Positions 21,536-34,440 of a stretch of 64,000 nt of DNA are shown piece after piece. The translations under genes were made by a program, and so were the position numbers. Source of the DNA: Alnus glutinosa (lineage: Eukaryota > Streptophyta > Magnoliopsida > Fagales > Betulaceae); contig NC_084889.1 of NCBI RefSeq assembly GCF_958979055.1, positions 3,736,761-3,800,760 on the forward strand. Direction: 5' to 3'. How positions within the stretch are numbered: the stretch's first letter is position 1; each line of letters opens with the position of its first letter. Below the pieces are notes generated by a model. The model did not search any database. It was not told the origin of the DNA and worked only from the letters and a program-made list of their open reading frames with translations.

Positions 21536-23103
21536 AGTAGTATGGAAGATTCATATACTCATCTATTATAGGCCTAACATATGTATATGGTTCATCAATA
21601 TCACTCATTCTTTTATTAATTAGTATAACTGTATATATATATATATATGCTGGCTGCTATATATATATACTTTCTAGAGAAAGTAGGGGGATCCCTCATC
21701 CCTGCATGTATAAGTATATTAAGAGTTATGTAAGAGTTAGAATATATGCAGAGAGGAAGAAGAAGAAGATCGAGTAGTCTTTAGGCCCTTTGCGGATATT
21801 AATTAATTGTAGTTTAATTTCCTATTATATATCATAAATGTTTCATCATTAATTAATTACCATTAAGGTGTGTCATGTGAGCAATGCATGCACATAAATG
21901 TATTATGTCGTACAAATTGTTGATTTGGAGACCACAGTGTCGCTAGTCTTTGAGAAAGTTTCAAAATCACATTTTTATCTCAGTATATTGGCGTGCATTA
22001 TTTCCTACTAATTATTAATTTTATTTTATTTTTTCCCTTAACATGAAATGACTAGTTCAAGCGGTGGTTAAAATGCTATATTACAATTGTGAGATATATA
22101 GTACTTTTTTTAAAAAATATATATATATATATATATATTGTAATTTCCACCCTTACCCTAAATTTTTTGTTTATAAAAAAAAAAAATGGTGGTTACTCCC
22201 CTTTCTCGAACATAAATTAAAGGGCATGAATATATGTCCGACAGCCCACAATTAACTAGGCTGAGGTGGCAAAAGAATGACTAGAATGGGCTAGCTATTC
22301 TTACCATATATTATATTAATATACAAATATTTTATTATGTTGATGTGGCGAAATCTAATAGTAATTGAATATTTTTTTTTTTTCTTACAAGACTATATAT
22401 CCAAAAGCTATTAATTTATACGTTCACTCTAACAAAGTAATTAACACACCAGTAGTAAATATTGTTGTGGTATATAAAATTTATATTTTTATCAAAATAA
22501 CATAACTACTGTACAGTACTGCTATTACAATTATTTTAAATAATATGACAACATATATATATATATATACACCATTAACTAAATCTATAAAATATGGTTT
22601 ATACCATAAAATAGATTCTCTTACAGAAAAATGCTACTCTTGCTAGTTGCTAGTAGGAGAAAAGTCCAACAGTGCTATGCCCAACTAAGCGTATATAACT
22701 GAAGGATATTATATTATGCGACTCCATGGCCAGTAGAATCATTTTGCTGATTTTTGAATAAAAGGAAGAAGTTGTTCGATCAAGAGAACTAAACGACGAG
22801 GGTAGTCGAGGGAGACTTCTCAAGTGTAAGCTATTATCTTTATAGATGTTTGGCGAATGATTGAACTCGTTCGATCAGAACCACATGCATGCATCACCCA
22901 ATTCTAAAATAAAAAATAATTAAAATTTGAATTTGAATTTGTTTTTAATTATTTATAACTACATTTTAATCTTTCCATGAAAGCGTACGTGTATATCCTG
23001 ATCATTTTAAATACAAAATGGACAAAAAGTTAAAACTTAATATATTATTCAAAGTTAACTTGATATTATTAATAATAAAGCAAGTTCTTTGTTTATTTTT
23101 TAA

Positions 23104-23135
<32 letters not shown>

Positions 23136-24419
23136 GTGACAAGGAACCTCAACAGCTTAATGAAATAGGATCCATTCCATTTTAAGTGAAAATGGAGATA
23201 AGTCATTTCATGGTAATTAATATTTTATTTTACAAATTTAACAGTATACAACTATACATGCGCTCATGATATCATATGATGTATTGTTATGTCAGTTTAA
23301 AATTTTAAATAATATAACATTAATTATATATACCGTTAGATGGCGTGGTATAAGGTTGCTATCCACAATTCAACCTACCATCGAATACAAGGTTGTTGAA
23401 TATCACGTTTAAACATATAGCTCGATCTGTACGTACATTTTATCAAAGCTTTCTCATTTATTCCCACAACCACACAAACAGATAATGCAAGAAACGGCAA
23501 AGCTTTGCAAAAGCAAAAACTCCCCTAGAGAGTTATTCATATATATATATATATATATATATATAAAGAAAAATAGTATCACCCATTAGAGAAAAAGAGA
23601 GTCATGCTTGAAAAATAAGGTGAGTTGCTTACATGAGATTTTGAGACTAGATGCGGCGGAGAACGACAATCAAGAGTAGTCCAACACCAATGAAAAAGAG
23701 AGCAAAGAGACAGAGAGAAGAACAAGAAAAAGAAAAGAATACAAGGGTTTTAACATATTTTAGGTGGGTATTCTTGGCATTTTCTTCATTCCCGCTCAAA
23801 AATTTGGTAACTGTTGTGCAAAATATTTGGTTTCCGAAACCGTTATTTTGGTTTAAATGCACACATTTTCAAATAAGCACCCCTTAAACTACTACAAAAA
23901 ATCGTGGAATTTTTCACTGTTTTATACAATATGTTTTCCAAATCGCAATCTCATTCACTCCACATTCTGTGATTTCTTTTAAAAATACATATTATTCTTG
24001 CAAAATTACAATTTCAAATGCACCCTAAGCATCTAGATGTCCAAAGTCTACTATTTACCTAGATATCAGTCTAATCATGGGATGTTATTGTGGGAAATCA
24101 AACCAAGGCCTTAAAGCATTCACACTTGACTAGTCGAGATATTGTAAATTTGGGTGAAAATGCAGCTAAGTACATTCAACTAATTATTTTAGCCCAAAGA
24201 TTGGTGAGGTGCTACAATGGCTATAGCTCAACAAACGAGAAAAAAAAAAAAAAAAAAAAAATCCTGATCGATACTATAAGCACATGACTTTGAAACGTAA
24301 GTTGGTTTTAAAAAATATATATTTAAATAGAATAGCGAAAGATGTTAGCTAAAATAGAGAATAAAATGCTAATGTTAAAAAAAAGTAATTAAAAAAAAAT
24401 GATTTTTTAATTAAAATTA
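21536..24419. other. Intergenic, A/T rich, no gene
   Basis: The stretch contains TA microsatellites near 21631-21650, 22118-22138, 22553-22570 and 23538-23565, plus many A/T runs. No exon or RNA gene is evident. The first 100-250 bases probably form the 3' UTR of the UPF0114 gene. Confidence 0.6.
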
Positions 24420-25002
24420 ATGTTCTGTTTGTTTCAGCGTAAAATGATTTCGGCATTTTACGGTGTTTGGTAGGGATGAAAAATAATGGTCAACGAAAAT
24501 CGTTTTCAATTTGACCGTAAAAGCTTCTTTAATTTTCGGAAAATCGTAAATCGTTTTCCGAAATTAAACTTTTCGTTCATACACGCACGTTTGATATCCG
24601 ATTGTCAGAATTTAACAATTGTGGATCGTCGGAATCCAATCGGCGCCGGCCACCAAATTTTGGCCGGATCTGGTGGCCAAAATGGCCGAAATCCGGCCGG
24701 CTCTTGCCGGATTTGGCCAAAACGGCCAGGATTTGGTTGGATATGGACAGATCCGGCCACTGATCAGGCCGGATATGGCCGAAACGGCCGGATCCTGCCA
24801 TTGATTGGGCCGGATCCGGAAGATTCCGGCCGGAATCCGGTCAAACTTTCTCGTTTGAATCCGGCAACGGCGACCGGACGTTGCCGAATTCCGGCGACAT
24901 TTGCCGAACTCTGATTTTTGCATTTTATAATTTTTTCGTGCAAGTCAAACACTGAAAAATATTTTCGAGAAAATCATTTTACGTCGAAACAAACCGAGCA
25001 TA
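24420..25002. mobile_element. TIR element with a CCGG-rich core
   Basis: Near-perfect terminal inverted repeats of about 30 bases: left ATGTTCTGTTTGTTTCAGCG then TAAAATGATTT at about 24420-24450, right AAATCATTTTACGTCGAAAC then AAACCGAGCAT at about 24971-25001. The inside (24640-24905) is a G/C-rich tract of short degenerate units such as GGCCGGATC, GGCCAAAA and CCGGAATCCGG. It has no transposase, so it is a non-autonomous DNA transposon. The long open frames on both strands are by-products of the low-complexity core. Confidence 0.7.
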
Positions 25003-25794
25003 AATTTTTTTTTTAAAAAAAAAAAGAAAAAAAAGTGTTATGTCATATGTAATAAGTGCTCTTGTTGCCGAAAGGTGTACTTTTGGTCAATCCATTATCC
25101 ATCCATCTCTCGAAGGAAAGTTCTTTTGTGTTTCATTAAGCCTAAGATTAGCGTGGAAAAAAAAAAAGAAAAGCCTCAGATTAAAATGAGTGGACTCAAT
25201 TAATTGCGAGCGTCAATGCTGTAACCTAACAGAATCCTAGCTTATGAAAAAAAAAAAAAATCAATATAATTATCAGGGCCTGTACATTTATGTTTGGACA
25301 AATTATATAAAAGCTCCTAAAATTTTAGGGTGGTTTCAAATTCAACCCTGAATTCGTAATTGTTGCAACAAAATCCCCACCATTTTCAAAAATATTATAA
25401 TTTCTGCCTCCTTGAGTCCATCTTTCTCTTCTCGTCTGTCGTCTCTACTCGACACTTTCAAGCACACACCATACTCTTCGGTCACCGGCCACCCAAATCA
25501 GCTCCGGAGACTGAATTCGGGCGAGCTTACCGGAGCTAGGAGGTAGGAGCTAGCCTCTATAGGCACCGCACCCATAGAAAGTTTAAGGTGATTTTTAAAT
25601 ACCGTCAATCTAAATGCTCAATTCATGTTTATGCATTATGGTCAGGATTAGTATAATATAATGGAAGTTGGTAATAACATCTTAAGCATTTCGGATTTCC
25701 GATATTTACCTGTGGTTTGCTATAAAGTTCATCTCTGGTTTTGGTTATCTCATTGGGTTAGGAGTGCGTTGGAGATAAATCAAAGCTAATTTGG
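25003..25794. other. MED18 upstream region and 5' UTR
   Basis: The sequence shifts from A/T-rich to mixed composition near 25,400, where a CT-rich leader begins. The MED18 promoter and 5' UTR are probably here, perhaps with a 5' UTR intron. No other gene is recognised. Confidence 0.45.
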
Positions 25795-28700
25795 ATGGAG
25801 TGCGTGGTTCAGGGAATTATTGAGACCCAGGTAAATTTCAAAATCCTTTTCCTTTCTAGTTGGTCCCAATGGTTTTTTGCTTTGATTTCCGTTTCGAGTG
25901 CTTAAGATGTTCTGCCCAATTTTAGCTGCCTATAGCTTCTACTCTCTTATGTTTTCTCTTAGGTAACAATTTATATAACAAAATTGGTATAAAATCGTGT
26001 TACCTTGACTCATTGACTTCCATTAGTATCGAGAATTGATGAAGATGTTTATGTACTGACCAAGAAACATATATGCATCAAAAGGTAATACTATAAAGAA
26101 TGACAATGATATAAAGATTGAAAATATGACCACTCAGCAGCACTGTCTTGAAAAGTATTTTACTTTAAGTTCATCACAAAATCCTAAAGTGCATTGAAAT
26201 ATTGAGATATAACTGTGCCTCCATGGGGGGGCGCAGCCTAAGCTTCGTTAGTATTAGTAGGCAGTGATACAGCCTAAGCAACTTTCTGGTGATTGTAACC
26301 CCATATATTTGGCTATTATAATGCATAAGGTGGAGCAATTTACAAAAGGGAGGTAGTAGACCAATTTACAACCTGAATCCTGTTGGTACATAGGAACCTC
26401 AATTGGTACGAAAAGCTTTTTTCAAGAACTAATATAGCAAAAAATACCAAGAAAATGAGAGTTCCTACAATAGGCGAAAACATTATATTCTAACGCCAAT
26501 GCAATATAAAGTATTCTCAGTTTTAAATTCCCTATGTATAACTCTGGAGTATGAGTAATTTATGTTCCACGGGTTTAACGTTTCTGGAACTGCCTTAATT
26601 GTATTTTCAGTACACAATTATTTCAATAGCAGAGAGCAAGACACTTTTCCCTTTGGTTTTATTTGATAATTTTATATTCTGAAGAAGTAACAATGTCTCA
26701 ATATTTAAGAAAAATAGAAGGGCAAAAGTGATACAATTTTATTCTTGGCTTAAAATGGAGGTTCCCGAAGAGTGGCACATACCACTGGTTGTGGTTTGGA
26801 TTCAATATACGGTCATATTCATCAATACATTTGGTGTTAGCCTTTTGCTTTAAGGTTATGCTTTGGATGTGCTTATGCTTTTTAGAGAATCTAGAGGCTC
26901 TTTGAAGAACTTATGTTCAGAGTTCAACTTGCTGTCCAGATTGAGTTTGTTGGTCTACTTACTTTCTGATGTTATAACACCTTTGACTGATAAATGTTTG
27001 AGTGTTTGGTCACTTGAAGACTTTTTTGGTAACTCATTTAATTCTGTTTAGTCAAATTCTGAATTATCTATATTAGTCGAAAGCATGATTGGCCAATGAG
27101 CTCTAGTTAAATGACACTTTGTTCTCCCTTAAGAACGGGATGGAGGTTGAAGTCAAGGATTCAAGTTCTTAGTTGGGTCCTTCTTGTTTTTGGGTGTTTT
27201 TCTTTCGTCTTTTGGGGCCTAGGTTTTGTAGGTTTTATTGGGTTTTTGCAGGTTAGCTTTGGTTGTTCCTATGTATACTTCATGTGTACTTAGAGGCGCC
27301 TTACGTTTTCATTAATAAAGTTTTTTTTACTCATAAAAAAAAAAAAAAAAAAGATTCAATAGGTTCATGTGTAAGTTACTTTAAAAAAATATTTGAAAGT
27401 CTTCATGCGTGCATGCATTTGTGTGTGTGTGCGCACTTGCACTTCTGTCTATAACTCAGCTTTTTGATTCTCTAGTATCTTTGAATTTAGTGTTTGAACT
27501 TGCTGGGAGATTTTGTACCATTGTTGGATTCTGATCCAAACCAGACCTATCTAACATTCATTATACTTGCTCTTCTTTCTTCAAGAAGGTTTGTTTGTTG
27601 AGAAAAATTCTTTGCATTTCTTTGGATAGGTAATTGTTTGTCTTGGTAATGATGCTCATTACTTCCTTTCAACTGCATGGAGTGTGATGAAACTCCATCT
27701 CAACTATCTTTTTTTTTTATCCTCTTTTCTATATTTATTGTTACTTTTTTGTTCTTTATTTTTTGGTTATGTTTGGTCTCTTTAACCATATTGTGAAAAC
27801 CTTTCCATTGAGGCACTCTAGACCTCTCCTTAATTGGAGTGCTTATCTTATTTCCTCTTTGCCTCTAACTTTTCCGTATCCTATAATTTTGGTCTTTCCC
27901 TCAACCATTCTTCAACCTTAAAGTTAAACAAATATAAAATGTAATTTCCATCTTGTGCCACTTTATCCTTTGTTCCGCCCTTCTGTGGCAAATAGTTTCT
28001 TTGCCCTTGAAATTCGCTCAAGCTCACTCTTGTGTCCTCCTCTGCAAGAACTGATTGAGCCTCCTTGGTACAATTTTTTGTCAAAGCATTTCCATTTTGT
28101 TCTTCATAAATAAGGTCTTATATTTCCCTATGGTGAATTAAGCCTTTGCCACTCTGCAAGTGCATCCAACTTGATTGGCTTGCTGTATGGCTTTTATAAG
28201 CACATGTGCATATGGATACAATTACCAAATGTCAACATTTTCTTGTATCTAGCACTACCATATCAAGCATGTCTCTTAATTTACTTTTACCCCGCTTTAT
28301 CTTTAGTAATTTATCTTGTAATGTAATTAAATCATTTTTTACATCCACAAATTGCCGATGATGATTATCAGCTCCCATTTTCTTTCTGCTAGCCCTTCAA
28401 AAGATTCATTTATTTATTTCTCTATTTTCAATTTTGGAAAAAGGGAGGGGTGGTATTTCAAGTTGTATCTTAGACATGATTTACATTTTGCAGTATGTTG
28501 AGGCTCTCGAGATTCTTCTTCAGGGTCTTTGTGGTGTTCATAAAGAGCGTTTGAGGATCCATGAAATATGCCTTAAAAGTGGCCCAAACCTTGGTAAGTT
28601 TTTGCATGTATGCTTTTTTTTTTCTGATGTGGAGCTGTATGGCTCGGATAAGCTTGATATACCAATGTGTCAAAATTATCAGGTGAAGTTGGAATGGCTC

Positions 28701-31492
28701 CTTAACCTGTGTAAACCTATACTGAAGTCAATGAAAATAGCCTTGTTATTGGATACAATTTTGGCCCATCTTGGTCACCCGTCTGATTCTTTCACTTTGT
28801 GACTCTAATTATAGTTTCGCGCTTATTGGTTGTTTAGCTTCCAGCCTAGTTCAATTTAGTGACCTTGGAATTTGTCCTCATAAAAGTGTTAAATCACCAT
28901 TTATCCAAAAAGTTTAATCTAATAGTAAAGATTGCATTAATCATTTAATTTATGTTTTTACACTTCCCTCACGGGTGGGTTCAAACTCTCTCTTAATAAT
29001 TGTGTCCAAACACATGAAATATTTAATGGAAATGAGAGGTAAATTACAGAGATAAAGTTTGAATTAAGGATCTCTGCTCTGATACCAAATTGAAGAATGG
29101 AGAAAAAGAAAAAAAGAAGAAACTACTAATTGTATTCTATTGTGTTTTCTTTAATGTGGGTCTTGTAATTATCTTTATTGGTTTTTTGTTTTCTTTAAAT
29201 GCATGCTTTCATATCATACAAGCGGCAGAAACTGTATCACAGTTGCTTACCCAGCCACCTAGAGTAGAAACTTGAAAGAAAATGAAGAAAAAGTGGGGGA
29301 AGAGAAGTTTACCTGGCCATGTACATATACTGATGCATGTTAGAGTCATGTACTAAATACTACCACATTTATATGTAATCATTCTTTCATAAGTACATTT
29401 TATACATAATCAAGTTAGCATGTCATGATTTTCCGAGGATGTCATAAGAGCTTACCCAGCTTTATATAAATATAGATGCATGTTAAAGTCGCAAACTGAC
29501 TGCTATACATTTTGTAAATAACCATGTTAACATGTCATGATTTTCTCAGGATCTTTGTTATCTCACTCCATATGTGTATATATGTTCAAATGAAAAGCAC
29601 AGTAAGGACTAATATTTGGTGGGCTCTATATACCTGACAATAAGGCCATCCTCTCTCTCTCTCCCTTTTCTTTCTTGTAGGGGTTGTAGCTTCGGAGGTT
29701 CGACTCTTATGCGATCTTGAGCAGCCTGAATCCACATGGTAAAACTTAAAATTTTCCCCTTCCCCATCATATTTATCAAATTCTTTCTGTATGTGTCTGT
29801 GTTTGCATCTGCTTGTTATTGTACTTAAGTCAAAATTAATGTCTGTAGGACTGTTAGACATATAGGAGGTGCAATGAGGGGTGCAGGTGCTGAGCAAATT
29901 TCGGTTCTAGTTAGGACCATGGTGGAAAGCAAAGTTAGCAAGAATGCGCTCCGCTTATTTTATGCACTAGGCTACAAGTTAGACCATGAGCTGCTAAGAG
30001 TGGGATTCGCCTTCCACTTCCAAAGGGGTGCCCAGATCACTGTTACTGTGTCCTCAGTTAATAAGATGCTGAAACTACATGCAACTGACGAGGCTGTGCC
30101 TGTAACACCTGGTATACAGCTGGTTGAAGTGACAGCCCCTGCGTCAGCTGAAAATTATAATGAAGTTGTTGCAGCAGTGTCATCTTTCTGTGAATATCTT
30201 GCACCGTAAGCTTTTATCATTTTCTTAAGATGCATAGTTAGGAAGCTTGCAATACTATACTCGGCCAACCTGCTTATCATATATATATATATATAAAAGC
30301 CGAGTTTCAACTTAGAGTTAGCCTAGAATTATGACATGTGGCGTGAACCCATATTTTTTAAACATTGAACTGGTCATTTAAGTAGAAAATCGGTCATTTA
30401 AGTAAAACTGAACCGATCCATGTATTTCAAGTGAAATAAACGGTATATTTAATATGTCTAATTAACTCTCGTATATTAAATAGAAAAATAATAGAAACGT
30501 CAAATTTTATTGTCATTAAATTCTCACTAATTTCTACCTCTCTCTTCCTTTAACTATCGTATCATATCATAAATATATATATATAAAAGCTGAGTTCCAA
30601 CTTAGAGTTAGTCTAGAATTATGACACGTGGCGTGAACCTATATTTTTTAAACATTGAACCGGTCATTTAAGTAGAAAATGGGTCATTTAAGTAATACTG
30701 AATCGGTCCATGTATTTCAAGTGAGATAAAAGGTGTATTTAATATGCCTAATGAACTCTCTTATATAGAAAACTAATAGAAACATCAAATTTTATTGTCA
30801 TTAAATTCTCACTAATTTCTACCTCTCTCTCTTCCTTTAACTATCATATCATATCATATATATATATATATATAAAAGTCGAGTTCCAACTTAGACCTAT
30901 GTGAACAAATATTTTAAAAAGTTTTACTTTTTTTATGGATTAATAATAAAAAGTATGATGAAGATGTGTTTAAATTCTAAAATTAAATTATAATAGAAAA
31001 ATTTCACGCATAGCGCGGGTTATGAACTAGTTGTATATAAGTCTTGGACCGTTGTCCATTGGTGTACACTTGAAAACTGGCCAGACTAGTCCATGTCCTC
31101 CTGTAAAAGGCGCAATTGGGTAATCACTACCTCCCAACATTGTTTGACTAGTGGCTCATGTGAAAATCTATGGCACGGCGTTTATGATAGAGGGTCCTTT
31201 AGATCATGTGGTTGTGATCATATGTTTGCATTGTTCCATGTGGGACTCAATAGTTGATGGGTCTTGATAAGTGCAAGTAGGTTAGGATAACAAAAATCAT
31301 GGTTGAAGTTGCATGTCCTGAAATTTCGTAGTAGTTAAAATTTTTGGTCCGACTGTAACATCTTTGAGCTTCTGGCATTTATTTCTCAGGCTCCTACATT
31401 TGTCGAAACCAGGCATTTCAACAGGGGTTGTTCCCACAGCTGCTGCTGCGGCTGCATCTCTTATGTCAGATGGTGGGGGTACACCCTTATAG
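25795..31492 (+). CDS. MED18: Mediator complex subunit 18
   Basis: Five exons join in phase: 25795-25830, 28494-28593, 29681-29738, 29849-30205 and 31390-31492, giving 217 residues. MED18 is a head-module subunit of Mediator, which links transcription factors to RNA polymerase II in the nucleus. In plants it affects defence, flowering and abscisic-acid responses. The protein closely follows plant MED18 from the start (MECVVQGIIETQ) through LEILLQGLCGVHKERLR, HIGGAMRGAGAEQISVLVR and ALGYKLDHELL to the C-terminal ASLMSDGGGTPL. Exon 1 codes for only 12 residues and is followed by a 2.7-kb intron holding a LINE tail. Intron 4 holds a Helitron-like insertion. No defect is seen. Confidence 0.96.
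27080..27356 (+). mobile_element. LINE 3' end with poly(A) tail in MED18 intron 1
   Basis: The segment ends TGTATACTTCATGTGTACTT, GGCGCCTTACG, TTTTCATTAATAAAG and then an A run of about 18 (27334-27352). The same 3' signature occurs in antisense twice within SEC3 (39.4 and 39.6 kb). This fits 5'-truncated copies of an L1-type LINE. The left boundary is approximate. Confidence 0.6.
30277..31030 (+). mobile_element. Non-autonomous Helitron with repeated 5' heads, in MED18 intron 4
   Basis: The 3' end has the Helitron hallmarks: a small hairpin (CACGC-ATA-GCGCG) followed about 11 bases later by a CTAG terminus at 31027-31030, with T as the next base. A head of the form TC, then a TA run, then TATAAAAG(C/T)CGAG, occurs three times, at about 30277, 30567 and 30854. 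Units 1 and 2 are full repeats of about 290 bases and highly similar; unit 3 is short and runs into the tail. There is no Rep/helicase coding. The insertion lies within an intron and leaves the MED18 exons intact. Confidence 0.65.
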
Positions 31493-32104
31493 CTGGATTG
31501 TAAATTTGCAAGATTGTGGAAAGTTCTGTATTTATGGTGACTTCTTGTAGAGACTCAGCAAAAGTTTGTCGTCTTTCATAACTAAAACTATATGAGGTCT
31601 TTGTAGGGCCTTTGTTTAGAAATCAGAGTTTTGAAATGCTTTCTTTGAGGCTGTTGCAAATCAATTTAATGATAGAATGTTTCACTTTGGTAGTTGATTT
31701 GATTTCAGATAGTCCATTCTCTACTTTTGGTGGCCATTCTACAGGCTTTCTCAAGAAGCAGGTTTTTATCTTTTACTACTATATTTTTCCAATTTGTTTG
31801 TCAAAAATCCCTAAGGCTTATGTTTGGTGGTTTCCATCTCATGTTACAGAATATTAAATGGAAAGAGCCATGGCTGCCTCTGTCGAACTTGTTTGTGGCT
31901 CTTACATTTGAAGTTAAGGTCTTTTTCCCTTTTACTTTTATAATACAGGTGAAAATATCACTTCCTCCATTCATTTGTATTGCATTGACCATTAGAAAAG
32001 TCCCCATGATTTCAGATGTTGGCCGAAACGCATATAGACTCGAACTCAATTAAGTAGCTGACATAGTAAACTATGCCAAACAAGTGCTTTTGCGTTTACC
32101 AGTA

Positions 32105-32360
32105 GACAGATTTCCTCCAAACTAGGTTGAAGGAAGTTCCTTTCATGTAAAATTGCCATGTGATCCGTGAATATATAAGAGGCACATGCTTTTTTTTTCT
32201 TTTTTTTTTAACTATGTTAATGTTATTACAAAAGTACGTGCTTCTCAGATGCTATTAAAAAAATATGTTTCTCATTTGCTAAGGAGTACATAATAATTTT
32301 ATAGATTGGGTTAAATGAAGTTCTCCCAACCTAATTTGAAGGAAAACTCTTAACATTTAC
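32105..32360. mobile_element. MITE-like element, about 250 bp
   Basis: TTTCCTCCAAACTAGGTTGA at the left is mirrored by CCTAATTTGAAGGAAAACTC at the right. Internal GAAGTTCC and GAAGTTCTCC stretches also pair with each other. It contains ATGTTTCTCATTTGCTAAG, which resembles the interior of the element at 2.6 kb. It is non-coding and was probably moved by a related DNA transposase. Confidence 0.5.
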
Positions 32361-32929
32361 CAGCCCTGTAACCAAATGCATTAAGTTGTAAATATCATTT
32401 TTATTTAACGCCGGAGGCATCTGAAAGTTTGCTTTCTTTGACGAGGCAGTGAAACTAACTTTAATATGTAAATCAATAGATAGAGTGTAGCACCCGGCCT
32501 AGAAAGACAAACTAAGAATTATCTTCCTGTCTTCTAAGCTAAAGATGATGAGATCCTGCTTACCTAAACACACAAAGACGATGAGATCCTTGTCTTCTAA
32601 GCTAAAGAATCATCCCTCGTATTAAATATTCACTGGTTCTTGAAACACATTCTCTGCATACCATGGCAGACCAGGAATTACAATAGGTACAGCAATCGCA
32701 GGCCCAAAAATCTTGTTGATCCACTAAATTCAAACGCAAGTCCTTGTAGTACTCCCCCTCTGAGAGGCCATTCTCGTGTGCTCTAACCAGCTTGTCTAAG
32801 TTCCAGTCACTTTGGTTAGTCCGACTAGCTTTGCGTGGAAGCCATTGAAATGTTGCCATTAGATTTGAGGAAGAGTAATGCCAGAAGCTATGACAGGGTC
32901 AGCCAACCCTTAGATCAACCCTTAGATGA

Positions 32930-33055
32930 AGCTATGCCTGCATCACCAAGTAAATCTACCTTGTAAGCATTCTCATTGATCTTCCTTAGCACATGGAATA
33001 GTCCATCCGCTCGATCATGTTACTTTTCATACTGAAGCTCATGAGAAAATAATAT
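32930..33055 (-). mobile_element. Relic of a Ty3/gypsy LTR retroelement (integrase C-terminal region)
   Basis: A short minus-strand stretch resembles the conserved region near the end of plant Ty3/gypsy integrase (wording like VLRKINENAYKVDL). It is a small, old fragment. No LTRs or other parts were identified next to it. Confidence 0.45.
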
Positions 33056-34404
33056 ATATATATTATGTTTTTACCCAAACAAGATCCATTTTTTGAAATC
33101 AACATGTCTTCGATACCTAATAGCTGTATCTTTATACTTTATATTACTTGCTTCTAGTTTTTATTTTTATTTTTTTCTAATTTCTTCTTGACTTGTTCAT
33201 GTAACTTCTTAATGTATTAGCCATATCATTTGCAATCCCCGCTGAAACAATCATTGATAGGTGGAAGGATAATTGATCTCTAGGAAAAAATAAAAAATAA
33301 AAAATAAAAATTCACTTACTCCTTAAACTTCCACATGATTTTCAATCTCTCCCTTTTTATAATAAAAAATTTAAAATAAGCTTTTTTCTTTTCTTTTCTT
33401 TTTCAAAAAAAAAAAAAAAAAAAAAAAGGGTCTAAATAAAAAATGGGCAAAAACGTTACAAATTTTTCAAAGTTTAGGGAATAAATGATTTTCCCCAAAA
33501 AAGACATCATGTGATTTATATGTCGCAAAATGAATCATCAGCTAAAACGATGTATTTGCTTCTTTCTAATTTTGTTTATTGGCCCTTTAATTTGTTAAGG
33601 GCCAAAAAGATGCTGATTCAGTCGAGATCTCAAGTCACCAGAGAGGAACGCTTCTTTGTGCGGTCAGCCTAACCAGCTTTTAGCGGTCTACAAAGCTCTC
33701 GATCTTCATTATAAAGTAGTAAAGTAGTATGCCGATCTTGTCTTAAGCAGTGTGGGAATCCGAAGAATCGTCCACAGGGCTAATAAACGCTCATCCAAGC
33801 GTTGGGATTGACCTGATTCGTCCAAATTTCCAGTTTGTGCAGCGAGAATAAGATAGATTATTAATTGCTCATTGGATTGTTATACGATTACACCCACAGA
33901 TTCACATCCTCATTAATTTTCATGGAACACAACACCAGAGTTATGACAAAAACAAGGAAATAAACCATGTAACAAAACTGATACACTCGCATGCCAATCC
34001 CACTACTAAGAATATCAAACTGAGAGATACTATGTTTGAGCTTGGGGTTAATTATAGATCAAATATCAAAGGCCGCCATGAACTTGATTTTTAAATAAAT
34101 AAAACACAAACAAGCTTAATTATTGTTTATGTTCGTTTACTTGACACATGAACCATCTATAAGACTATAACAAGAACCAACAGACGGGGGAAAAACAGCC
34201 CATTCATGCACGATATATATATATATGTGTGTGTGTGTGGCAATTATACAAGAGTTTATTCAACCTATTTTGACTACAAGAGCCGCTCGAAAATGCTGGT
34301 ACAGTAAATCAAATTGTGTGGAAAAATTGGTTAAAAGAATAATTAGAGCAGGCTACACCTTTTTATTCAAAAAGAAACTATTCAAGATTATCAAGATTAT
34401 ACAA

Positions 34405-34438
<34 letters not shown>

Positions 34439-34440
<2 letters not shown>

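Larger units (their letters stand above)
31493..34438. other. Region between MED18 and SEC3
   Basis: The first few hundred bases are the likely MED18 3' UTR. A MITE-like element and a retroelement relic are listed separately. A minus-strand 85-codon frame (32602-32859) matches nothing I recognise. A (CT)n run at 34407-34437 directly adjoins the SEC3 stop codon, in its 3' UTR. Confidence 0.5.

Noticed and set aside
24486-24952. Overlapping long open frames on both strands (Arg/Pro/Gly-rich)
   Set aside because: They are by-products of the CCGG-rich core of the TIR element, where stops are rare in every frame.
28930-29095. Second tRNA-like SINE in MED18 intron 2 region (GGTTCAAAC, CTGATACC words)
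   Set aside because: The box spacing is wrong and no A-box was found; it is probably other repeat debris.
30277-30853. Interpreting the two long repeats as LTRs
   Set aside because: They are directly adjacent heads with no internal region, primer binding site or polypurine tract, and the unit ends in a hairpin-CTAG as in Helitrons.
31727-32053. Plus-strand frame containing WKEPWLPLSNLF, reminiscent of the UPF0114 string GPWLSGSNLFGLF
   Set aside because: The likeness is a few residues only, without neighbouring family motifs, and it lies in the MED18 3' UTR region.
32602-32859. Minus-strand 85-codon frame with several Cys residues
   Set aside because: No recognisable family, no splice partners, and a retroelement relic lies next to it; not strong enough to call a gene.
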